NCBI GenBank assembly: GCA_016222825.1
Contig: JACRQF010000003.1
Coordinates: 1-64,000 of the forward strand
Direction: 5' to 3'
From: Verrucomicrobiota bacterium
Lineage (GTDB): Bacteria; Verrucomicrobiota; Verrucomicrobiia; CAIQCK01
Length of the DNA: 64,000 nt
How positions within the stretch are numbered: the stretch's first letter is position 1; every line of letters begins with the position of its first letter. This document shows, one piece after another, positions 28,139 to 35,964 of this stretch. The translations under genes were made by a program, and so were the position numbers. Below the pieces are notes generated by a model. That model was not told the DNA's origin, did no database searches, and saw only the letters and a program-made list of their open reading frames with translations.

Positions 28139-30025
28139 ATGAACAGATACATCACACCCACCGTTATAGGCGCGCTTGTTGGCGCAGCCGTTATCGCCAT
28201 CGGCGCTGAGCAACCCAATAAGAGCGCAGCACCCGCGGCCATTCCCGACCCGCGCCATATCACCAACGGCTGGAACATCCCCAGCGAGGGCTACGCCGAC
28301 CAACCTTACATCGTGAAGACGGACGACGGCGCATGGCTCTGCGTCATGACCACCGGCGTCGGTCACGAAGGCCAAGGCGGCCAGCACGTCGTCTCGATGC
28401 GCAGCACCGACCAGGGCCGCACATGGGAGAAGATCGTGTCCATCGAGCCGGCTGACGGGCCGGAGGCGAGCTACGCGGTGTTGCTGAAGGTGCCCTACGG
28501 CCGCATCTACGCCTTCTACAACCACAACACCGACAACGTTCGGGAAGTGAAACAAGAGGACGACAAAATGCAGAAGCGCGTGGACTCGCTCGGCCACTAT
28601 GTCTTCAAATACAGCGACGACCACGGCCGCACCTGGTCGGCGAAGCGCTACGACGTGCCGATCCGTGAGTTCGAGTGCGACCGCAACAACACCTATGGCG
28701 GCAAACTGCGCTTCTTCTGGAACGTCGGCCGCCCGCTCATTCTCGGCGACGCTGCGGTCATGGTCATCCACAAGGTCGGCGCGATGGGCAAGGGCTTCTT
28801 CGCGCAATCGGAGGGTGCTTTCTTCAAGAGCAAAAACATCCTCACCGAGCGCGACCCGGAGAAGATCACGTTCGAGACGCTGCCCGACGGCGACATCGGT
28901 CTGCGCACGCCTGCTGGCGGCGGTCGCGTCGCGGAGGAGCAGAGCATCGTCAAACTCAGCGACGGCTCGCTCTACTGCGTCTATCGCACCGTGGACGGCT
29001 GGCCTGCGATTTCCTACAGCCGCGACGGCGGCCACAAGTGGACAGAGCCCGCCTACAAAACCTACACGCCCGGCGGTCGGCGCGTGAAACATCCGCGCGC
29101 GGCGAACTTCGCGTGGAACTGCTCAAACGGGAAGTTCCTTTACTGGTTCCACAACCACGGCGGGGCGTTTATCCGGGATGCCGGAGGCGGCAGGCCATAC
29201 GAAGATCGAAACCCGGCCTGGCTCATGGCCGGCCGCGAAGTGGACACGCCGCAGGGCAAGTGCATCGAATGGTCGCAGCCGGAGATCTTCCTCTACGACG
29301 ACGACCCGTATATCCGCATGAGCTACCCCGACCTCGTCGAGGACGGCGGCAAGCTCTACATCACCGAGACGCAAAAGAACGTCGGCCGTCTCCACGAAGT
29401 CCCAAAGGCGCTCCTCGACGGCTTGTTCAACCAGTGGGACAACCGCCGCGTCGCCACCAACGGCCTCGCGCTAAGCCTGCCCGCCGGCAAACCGATGCCG
29501 AAAACTGCGCCGATGCCGAAGCTGCCGGAGTTCAACATGCGCGACACCAAACGCGCCGATTACGGTTGCAAAGACCTGCGCGCCGGCTTCAGCCTGGACC
29601 TCTGGCTCAAGGTCGAGTCACTCAAGACCGGAACGATGCTGCTCGACAGTCGCGACCCGTCCGGCAAGGGGATTCAGGTTGTGACCACGACTACCGGCGG
29701 AGTCCGTATCATCCTCAACGACGGCCGCAGCGAATGCTCGTGGAACAGCGACAAGGCGTTATTGAAACCTGGCACACTCCACCACGTCGTCATCACCGTG
29801 GACGGCGGCCCGAAGATCATCACCTTCGTCGCAGACGGCGTCCTCTGCGACGGCGGCGACGACCGCCAGTTCGGCTGGGGCCGCTTCAGCCCGAACCTGC
29901 GGGCGCCGACCGGCGCCGCGACGTTGAAGGTCGGCAGCGCAATCCAGTCGCTGCGCATCTACAGCCGCGCGTTGCGCACGAGCGAAGCCGTCGGCAACTG
30001 GCGGGCAGGAAGCACTAAACCGTAG
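28139..30025 (+). CDS. Secreted sialidase-fold protein with C-terminal LamG-like domain
   Basis: A 628-residue exported protein (signal at about 1-24). The propeller has Asp boxes RSTDQGRTWE, YSDDHGRTWS and SRDGGHKWT. An extra stretch follows, then from about 455 a LamG/jelly-roll-like domain with FSLDLWLKVESLKTGTMLLD, PGTLHHVVITVDGG and IQSLRIYSRAL. Such fusions are typical of secreted enzymes that act on complex glycans. It is cotranscribed with the GntR gene. The next 104 bases hold the three-way-junction repeat and then the SMP-30 remnant. Confidence 0.8.
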   Translation: MNRYITPTVIGALVGAAVIAIGAEQPNKSAAPAAIPDPRHITNGWNIPSEGYADQPYIVKTDDGAWLCVMTTGVGHEGQGGQHVVSMRSTDQGRTWEKIVSIEPADGPEASYAVLLKVPYGRIYAFYNHNTDNVREVKQEDDKMQKRVDSLGHYVFKYSDDHGRTWSAKRYDVPIREFECDRNNTYGGKLRFFWNVGRPLILGDAAVMVIHKVGAMGKGFFAQSEGAFFKSKNILTERDPEKITFETLPDGDIGLRTPAGGGRVAEEQSIVKLSDGSLYCVYRTVDGWPAISYSRDGGHKWTEPAYKTYTPGGRRVKHPRAANFAWNCSNGKFLYWFHNHGGAFIRDAGGGRPYEDRNPAWLMAGREVDTPQGKCIEWSQPEIFLYDDDPYIRMSYPDLVEDGGKLYITETQKNVGRLHEVPKALLDGLFNQWDNRRVATNGLALSLPAGKPMPKTAPMPKLPEFNMRDTKRADYGCKDLRAGFSLDLWLKVESLKTGTMLLDSRDPSGKGIQVVTTTTGGVRIILNDGRSECSWNSDKALLKPGTLHHVVITVDGGPKIITFVADGVLCDGGDDRQFGWGRFSPNLRAPTGAATLKVGSAIQSLRIYSRALRTSEAVGNWRAGSTKP

Positions 30026-30060
30026 TTAGGTGGACCGAAACGCCGGCTGATGCAGAAACC

Positions 30061-30115
30061 AAGGAGGGGCGGTTTGTAACCGCCCCACTGCGGCGCTTGC
30101 AAAGCGCCGCTCCTT
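30061..30115. repeat. 55-bp element folding as a three-way junction
   Basis: Outer arms AAGGA (30061-30065) and TCCTT (30111-30115) enclose two perfect hairpins. The first has nine-base arms GGGGCGGTT and AACCGCCCC with loop TGT (30066-30086). The second has arms GCGGCGCTT and AAGCGCCGC with loop GCA (30090-30110). A three-base linker joins them. Every base of the arms pairs, on DNA or RNA of either strand. No T-run follows, so it is not a simple terminator. It looks like a dispersed palindromic repeat sitting at a decayed locus. Confidence 0.8.
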
Positions 30116-30129
30116 GTTGCTGCGCCGGC

Positions 30130-30579
30130 TCAGAAACCCGTTCCCTTTGTCGCCGTTTTCACGCGGCAGAGGAACATATCGGCGGTGATGTAGAGAGTAG
30201 AACCGTCGTCGCCCCAGGCGCAGTTGGCGGTGGCTTCGCCGGTGTTCAACGTGCCGAGATGCTTGCCGTCGGGTGAGAAGATCAGCACGCCGCCGGGGCC
30301 GGTGGCTAAGACGTTGCCGCGAGCGTCCACTTTCAGGCCGTCGGGCAATCCCTTGCGACCCTTGCGCAGCGGCGTGGCGTCGAAGAAGACGCGGCCGTTG
30401 GCGAGCGTGCCGTCGGATTTCATGTCGAAGGCCATCCAGACCGCACGCTGCGGGTCGGAGTTGGCGACGTAAAGCGTCTTCTCGTCGGGCGAGAACGCGA
30501 GGCCGTTCGGGAAGGTCAGTTCCTTGGTCAGCAGCGTCGGCGCGCGTTCTTGGCGCTGGCGCGTGCGGTCTTCGCCCAA
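30130..30579 (-). pseudogene. 5'-truncated SMP-30/gluconolactonase fragment
   Basis: About 150 codons are open and end at a TGA at 30130. From residue 13 the sequence (LLTKELTFPNGLAFSPDEK, LYVANSDPQRAVW, GLPDGLKVDARGNVLATG, TGEATANCAWGDDGSTLYIT) is the C-terminal half of an SMP-30/gluconolactonase propeller, which is normally about 290-330 residues. The N-terminal half, with its metal-binding Glu, is missing. In its place upstream is unrelated sequence that fits a DUF4338 fragment in another frame. No plausible start codon context exists. It is most likely a remnant. Confidence 0.8.
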
Positions 30580-30583
30580 GAAG

Positions 30584-30685
30584 AAAATCGCCGACCGGTG
30601 GCGCCGGTCCGAGGTAATGCTTGGCGGCCAGCAGGTGGTCGAAGCGGTCGGTTTGCGACGGCGTGGTCGGATGAACTTGCAGAGC
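30584..30685 (-). pseudogene. Possible DUF4338 (DruA-like, transposase-associated) fragment
   Basis: In a frame different from the SMP-30 remnant the minus strand encodes LQVHPTTPS, then DRFDHLLAAKHYLGP and PPVGDF. This run resembles the N-terminal HYLG...VGD motif of DUF4338 proteins, often found with IS transposases in PVC bacteria. Only about 34 residues match and it breaks off where the SMP-30 remnant begins. The assignment rests on motif recognition from memory and is tentative. The rest of the gap to the next gene holds no other recognisable sequence. Confidence 0.4.
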
Positions 30686-30777
30686 GCCTGGGGCTGCTAC
30701 GACTCCGCCGCGGTTTCGCGAGTGACACGACGGCGCGAAATCTGGTAAAGAAGGCCCGTCGCGCGAGAAAACAGACC

Positions 30778-33744
30778 ATGAAAACCAGAGCGATAGGTTG
30801 GGCAACACTGGCTGTGGCGCTTCTAGCGTTTCGACCCGCCGGGGCCGAGGCTCCGCTGGCCGCGTTCGAGGTCAAGGGCACCAAGCCGCTCGCGCTCGGC
30901 ACGTTCGGCGCAAAAACGATCCTCTCGCCGAACCGTGATTACTACTTCGCCGACGCGCCGAAGTGTTTGCTCGGCCTGCAATTCACCGCCCACCTTCACA
31001 AAGGCCCCGCCGCGATCTCCGGCACGGTCGTCGCTTCCGGCGCGGCCTATGTCTGCGCCGAAGCCAGCCTCACGCTCTCCTCCCTCGGCCTCGACCCGGC
31101 GACCTGGCGGCACGTCGGCACGATGAACGCCATCGCCGTGGGCAAGAAGTTTCCGTTTCACATCTACGAAGGCAAACTGCAAGGCGATCAGGCGATCTCA
31201 TTGCCGACGCGCGACCGATGGGGCGTGATTCTCGCCGCGAAGGAGATCAAGGGTTTGGCAAAGTTCGTTCCCGTCGCGGCGAAACCGTCCGTGCCCGCGA
31301 AGCCGCTGGACGAGTTCTCGGAGTTGAAGCGCCAGATCGCCGAGCGCCCGCAGTGGAACAACGACCGGCTGACGAAGGAAGCGTTGCGGCCGGAGGCGTT
31401 GCTCTTCCCATGCGACGCGACGCCGGTGGACGTGGTCTGGCGGCGGACGAACGCATTGCTGGATCATCTACAGCGGTTGCCGAACGCGCCCAAGCTTGAA
31501 ACCGAAGCCGCCGACCTGGCCACCCTGCGGAAACAGGTCGCCGCCGCGCGCTCTGCCGCCGAGCCCCAGCAGCGCGAAGTGTTCGACCAGATCGCGAAGA
31601 TTCGCCGGCGCGTGGCGTTTAAGAACCCGTTGCTGGATTTCGACCGCATCCTCTTCCTCAAACACAACCGGCAGGCGCGCGGCTCGGTCCACATGGTGGA
31701 CCAGTATCTCGGCTTCAACCAGACCAAGGGAGGTGGCGTCTTCGTGCTGGAACAACCGTTCAGCGACAAGCCCGCCGCGCGCAGCCTGCTCGCCAAGACG
31801 CCCGTCGAGAGCGGCCGGCTCAAGGGCCGCACGCTCGACGACCAAGGCTCCTTTATCTCGCTCGACCTCGACTACGACGGGCGCTCGATCCTGTTCGCGT
31901 TCACCGAGGCGGAGTTCGGCGTGCCGGAAGGCGCGACGTTCGCGGACCAATACTGCTCGCGCGAAGAACTGCCCGGCACCAAGCACACCCATTACTATTG
32001 GCGGTCGTCGAGCACCTTCCACGTCTTCCGCGCCAACAGCGACGGCACCGGCCTCGCGCAACTCTCCGACGGACCGTTCAACGACTACGACCCGTGCTTC
32101 CTGCCGAACGGCCGCGTCGCGTTCGTGAGCGAGCGCAACTGCGGCCAGGTGCGTTGCGGCGCGCGCCCGCTGCCCTGCGCGGTGCTGCACGCGATGATGC
32201 CCGACGGCAGCGACAAGGTGCGGTTGAGCTGGCACGACACGAGCGAATGGCACCCCAGCGTGGACAACGACGGCCGGCTCGTCTATACGCGATGGGACTA
32301 CGTGGATCGCGATTCCGACATCGCCCACCACATTTGGCTCTGCGGCCCCGACGGGCGCGACCCGCGCGCGCCGCACGGCAACTATCCCGAAAGCCGCGAG
32401 TCGCGCCCGTGGATGGAGATGTCCCTCCGCGCCGTGCCCGGCTCGCATCGTTACGCGGCCATCACGGCGCCGCATCACGGCGAAGCCTACGGTTCCATCG
32501 TGCTGATTGACGTGCGCCAGCAGGACGACCGCGCTTCCGGCCAGATCAAGCGCGTGACGCCGGAGGTGCATTTCTGCGAGTCCGAGTCCGCGCCCGGCGT
32601 GCCGCACAAAAAAGGCCGGCACACGCCGCGCGCCGAGGTCTATGGCACGCCCTGGCCGCTCAGCGAGGATTTCTATCTCTGCGTCTATGACGCCGGCCAG
32701 CGCAACTACGGCCTCTACCTCCTCGACAGCTTCGGCAACCGCGAGCTTCTTTATCGCGACCCCGCCATCGCCTGCCTCGACCCGATTCCGTTCAAGCCGC
32801 GCCCGCGTCCGCCAATCATCCCGACGGGAACCATCCAGGCCGAGGCCGACCGGTCGCCGGACACGCAGCCTGCCGAACTGGCCACCGCCACCGTCGCCGT
32901 GATGAACGCCTACGAGAGCGACCAGCCGTGGCCGCCCGACACCAAGATCAAGTCGCTGCGCGTCGTCACGATTTTCCCCAAGGACACGCACTTGCAGGAC
33001 GCGCCGAACATGGGCGTCGCCGCCCAGTCGCTCGGCCGCGGCGTGCTCGGCACTGTCCCGGTCGAGGAGGACGGCAGCGCGCATTTTCGGATGCCGACCG
33101 GCGCCGCCGTCTATTTTCAGTTGCTTGATGAGAACGGCCTCGCCGTCCAGACCATGCGCTCCGACACCTACGCGCATCCCGGCGAGAAACTCACCTGCAT
33201 CGGCTGCCACGAAAACAAATCCGCCTCCGCGTCGCCCTACATCAAGCGCCAACCCCTCGCCCTGCGCCGCGCTCCGTCCACGCTCCAGCCCGGCGTGGCC
33301 GGCTCGTTCCCGCTGACCTTCCCGCGCCTCGTGCAACCCGTCCTCGACGCCAAGTGCGTTGGCTGCCACGACGAGAACAAGAAGAAAGCGCCCAGCCTCC
33401 ACGGCGACCGCTTCGTGAAACTCGGCTGGTCGGAGGCGTTCGCGAACCTGCGTAAATACGGTTGGGGCATGAGCGGCGGCAACGGCGTCGCGTTGCGCGA
33501 GCGGCAGTATTCCATCCCCGGCCAGGTTGGCGCGCGCGCCTCCAAGCTCTACCCGATGCTCGCCAAGGGCCATCACGGAGTGAAACTGACGCCGGAAGAG
33601 ATGCACCGCATCGTCCTCTGGCTCGACTGCAATTCCAACTTCTACGCCGCCTACCACGACACCGCCAAACAGGCCCGCGGCGAAATCATCCCGCCCAAAT
33701 GGGGCCTCCCCGTCTGGATGGATTTCGCGGCGCTGGTGCGGTGA
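30778..33744 (+). CDS. Secreted di-haem beta-propeller protein, paralogue of 14554-17139
   Basis: 988 residues with a Sec signal (MKTRAIGWATLAVALLAFRPAGA). The N-terminal 300 residues are a separate region rich in Ala/Pro with coiled-coil-like helices around 230-285. Propeller-type repeats run from about 285 to 690 (for example FHVFRANSDGTGLAQLSDGP and MPDGSDKVRLSWHD). Near 760-805 is GTVPVEEDGSAHFRMP and VYFQLLDENGLAVQTMRS, followed by CIGCH (807-811). A second haem motif CVGCH is at 860-864. The order is the same as in its paralogue. The open frame extends upstream, but ATG at 30778 gives the signal peptide. Confidence 0.78.
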   Translation: MKTRAIGWATLAVALLAFRPAGAEAPLAAFEVKGTKPLALGTFGAKTILSPNRDYYFADAPKCLLGLQFTAHLHKGPAAISGTVVASGAAYVCAEASLTLSSLGLDPATWRHVGTMNAIAVGKKFPFHIYEGKLQGDQAISLPTRDRWGVILAAKEIKGLAKFVPVAAKPSVPAKPLDEFSELKRQIAERPQWNNDRLTKEALRPEALLFPCDATPVDVVWRRTNALLDHLQRLPNAPKLETEAADLATLRKQVAAARSAAEPQQREVFDQIAKIRRRVAFKNPLLDFDRILFLKHNRQARGSVHMVDQYLGFNQTKGGGVFVLEQPFSDKPAARSLLAKTPVESGRLKGRTLDDQGSFISLDLDYDGRSILFAFTEAEFGVPEGATFADQYCSREELPGTKHTHYYWRSSSTFHVFRANSDGTGLAQLSDGPFNDYDPCFLPNGRVAFVSERNCGQVRCGARPLPCAVLHAMMPDGSDKVRLSWHDTSEWHPSVDNDGRLVYTRWDYVDRDSDIAHHIWLCGPDGRDPRAPHGNYPESRESRPWMEMSLRAVPGSHRYAAITAPHHGEAYGSIVLIDVRQQDDRASGQIKRVTPEVHFCESESAPGVPHKKGRHTPRAEVYGTPWPLSEDFYLCVYDAGQRNYGLYLLDSFGNRELLYRDPAIACLDPIPFKPRPRPPIIPTGTIQAEADRSPDTQPAELATATVAVMNAYESDQPWPPDTKIKSLRVVTIFPKDTHLQDAPNMGVAAQSLGRGVLGTVPVEEDGSAHFRMPTGAAVYFQLLDENGLAVQTMRSDTYAHPGEKLTCIGCHENKSASASPYIKRQPLALRRAPSTLQPGVAGSFPLTFPRLVQPVLDAKCVGCHDENKKKAPSLHGDRFVKLGWSEAFANLRKYGWGMSGGNGVALRERQYSIPGQVGARASKLYPMLAKGHHGVKLTPEEMHRIVLWLDCNSNFYAAYHDTAKQARGEIIPPKWGLPVWMDFAALVR

Positions 33745-33812
33745 GGCGGGCGAACTTTGTTTCGCTCGCATTCAAGGTTGAACTGCCGGCGCGCTCGTGG
33801 GAAAAGCAGGAC

Positions 33813-34754
33813 ATGAACAACCACGCCTTCAGCCGCCGCCAATTTGTTTGTTCCACCGTCAGCGCCCTCCTCGCCTCCCGCCGCGCCACACAAGCAGGCG
33901 AGGCCAGATTCATCCGGCTCGGCGCGCCGCCGTTTGCCAAGACCGACGACCCGGAGTTGCTCGCGCTCGCGCACCGCAAGCTCGGTTATCGCGCCGCTTA
34001 CTGTCCGAAAGTGGCGCTGGACGATGCGGCGCGCATCAAAGCGCTGACAGACGCGTTCGCCAAGCACGACGTCGTCATCGCCGAGGTTGGCCGCTGGGTG
34101 AACCTGCTCGACGCCGACGCCGAGAAACGGAAGAAGAACCTCCAGACCGTCACCGACGGCTTGGCGTTGGCCGAGGCGGTTGGCGCGCGTTGCTGCGTGG
34201 ACATCGCCGGTTCGTTCAGCACGACCTCGTGGTTCGGGCCGCATCCGGACAATTTCACGGACAAGTTCTTCGACGCCGCCGTCGAGAACGCGCGCAGGAT
34301 CATTGACGCGGTGAAGCCCAAGCGCGCGAAGTTCTGCTACGAGATGATGGGATGGGCAATGCCGCACGATCCCGACTGCTACCTGCGCATGATCAAGGCC
34401 GTGGACCGCGACGGCTTCGGGGTGCATCTGGACCCGTGCAATCTGGTCAATTCGCCGGAGAAGTTCTACCGCAACGCCGACCTGCTCAACGAATGCTTCG
34501 ACAAGCTCGGCCGGTGGATCGCGAGCTGCCACGCCAAGGATCTCGCGTGGGAGGTGGAGATGAACGTCCATTTCCGGGAAGTCTGTCCCGGCAAAGGCGC
34601 GCTCGACTACGCGACCTACCTCAAGCGTCTCGCCCAACTGCCGCAAAACCCGCCGTTGATGATCGAGCACCTCGCCAAGGCCGAGGAATACGATGCTGCC
34701 CGCCAGCACATCTTCGAGGTCGGGCGCAAAGCCGGCCTGAGCTTCGGAGATTAG
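33813..34754 (+). CDS. Tat-exported sugar phosphate isomerase/epimerase-like TIM-barrel protein
   Basis: 313 residues. A twin-arginine signal (FSRRQFVCSTVSALLASRR) is followed by a xylose-isomerase-like TIM barrel. Metal-ligand-type segments are FCYEMMGWAMP (Glu), GVHLDPCNLVN (His/Asp), SCHAKDLAW (His) and the late MIEHLAK (Glu), spaced as in AP-endonuclease-2-type isomerases. The substrate is unknown. An ORF upstream to 33462 overlaps the previous gene and is out of place; ATG at 33813 has GCAGGA just before it. It begins the run of enzymes that extends to 56054. Confidence 0.8.
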   Translation: MNNHAFSRRQFVCSTVSALLASRRATQAGEARFIRLGAPPFAKTDDPELLALAHRKLGYRAAYCPKVALDDAARIKALTDAFAKHDVVIAEVGRWVNLLDADAEKRKKNLQTVTDGLALAEAVGARCCVDIAGSFSTTSWFGPHPDNFTDKFFDAAVENARRIIDAVKPKRAKFCYEMMGWAMPHDPDCYLRMIKAVDRDGFGVHLDPCNLVNSPEKFYRNADLLNECFDKLGRWIASCHAKDLAWEVEMNVHFREVCPGKGALDYATYLKRLAQLPQNPPLMIEHLAKAEEYDAARQHIFEVGRKAGLSFGD

Positions 34755-34826
34755 ATCGCCCGCTGCCGGTAATTGGTCGTCTTCGATGTCTTTATCTCAA
34801 CAGCGAACTGCAAATTGAACCGACCT

Positions 34827-35954
34827 ATGAAACGCGTATTCATTCTCACCACTACAACCCTCCTGATCGCGCCGTTGGCTGCGCTGCACGCCGCCGACAT
34901 CGAACTCACCGAGACACTCCAACTTCCCGAGTGCCACAGCATCGGCTGGGTGCGCGCCAACACCCAGGTCAGGAGCCAGAAGGTGTGGGACGGGAAACTC
35001 GACGAGGCGAAGTGGGGGACTCCGTCTGCTGCGCAGGTTGTCGATAGGAACTGGGCTTGGAAACTCGATGAGGTCGAGTGGAAGCAGGTCGTGCAACAAA
35101 AGGGCGAGGGCAAAAAAGAGGACGTGAAGTTTGACCTCTGGATGCCCGGCGACATCCCGCACGCGAAGGGCATCGTCATCATTTCCGGCCACGGCAGCGG
35201 CGAGGGATTGTTTCGCCGGCCCGACATGCGGGCGCTCGCGCGAGAGTTGCATCTCGCGCTCTTCAAGTTCATCGGCAATCCGATGCAGCGCGGCTTCTGG
35301 CCGAAGAGCCTGCTCTATGAGCGGCTCAAGGCTTTCGCGCAGAGGTCGCGGCATCCCGAACTCGAACATGCACCGTTGTTCCTCTACGGCCACTCGAATG
35401 GCACCGGCTTCTCTGCAATCTTCCCCGCCACCGAGGGTGCGCGGGTGTGGGCATGGGTGTCCATGCGACCCGGAATCACTTTCCAAGTTTATCAACCCGG
35501 TGCGGCGCAGGTTCCCGGTCTGGTCATCTTCGGCGAGGACGATCAGTATCTCGCCCGACCGTCCAAAGCAGAGAATCTCGGCGTGGTCGAGTTGATGCGA
35601 AAGAAGCACAACGCGCTCTGGAACTTCGCCGTTGAGCCGAAGACTGGCCACGGTCCCGGCGATAAGACATGGCCGTTGGTCTTCTCTTTCCTGCGCCACA
35701 CTTTCGTCGCGCGCGTGCCGGCTGATTGCGACTCGCGCAAAGGCCCGGTGACGCTCCGCCAGCTTCAGCCCGAGCGCGGCTACTTGGGCAAGAACTGGGA
35801 CCAGGAGAAAGGCAGCTACCAAACGCTGCCCATCGCGCCGTTCGCCAGTTTCGCTGGCGATAAGTCCATCGCCTCCTGGCTCGTCAATTCTGCCTACGCA
35901 GCCGACTGGCAGGCATTCCAGCGCGACGGACAGGTGGGAAAGCTGAGGAACTGA
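34827..35954 (+). CDS. Secreted alpha/beta-hydrolase-like protein
   Basis: 375 residues with a Sec signal (about 1-23, ending LHA-AD). An alpha/beta-hydrolase core is seen: GIVIISGHGSG oxyanion region (115-125), the nucleophile elbow YGHSNGTGFS with S190, GLVIFGEDDQY for the acid region and KTGHGPGD with a candidate histidine. It could be an esterase acting on acylated sugars. It is not close enough to any named esterase family for a substrate call. The GH29 gene starts ten bases later. Confidence 0.72.
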   Translation: MKRVFILTTTTLLIAPLAALHAADIELTETLQLPECHSIGWVRANTQVRSQKVWDGKLDEAKWGTPSAAQVVDRNWAWKLDEVEWKQVVQQKGEGKKEDVKFDLWMPGDIPHAKGIVIISGHGSGEGLFRRPDMRALARELHLALFKFIGNPMQRGFWPKSLLYERLKAFAQRSRHPELEHAPLFLYGHSNGTGFSAIFPATEGARVWAWVSMRPGITFQVYQPGAAQVPGLVIFGEDDQYLARPSKAENLGVVELMRKKHNALWNFAVEPKTGHGPGDKTWPLVFSFLRHTFVARVPADCDSRKGPVTLRQLQPERGYLGKNWDQEKGSYQTLPIAPFASFAGDKSIASWLVNSAYAADWQAFQRDGQVGKLRN

Positions 35955-35964
35955 AAGGAAGAAC

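Noticed and set aside
24140..30025. True GH33 sialidases with sialic-acid catabolism
   Set aside because: The Asp-box propeller is clear but the full catalytic set is not evident and no sialic acid lyase, kinase or epimerase genes are present.
31468..33771. Long antisense open frame (767 codons) opposite the second di-haem propeller gene
   Set aside because: Shadow frame produced by GC-rich codon bias; rich in Arg, Ala and Val with no recognisable domain, and the opposite strand has a clear protein with signal and haem motifs.
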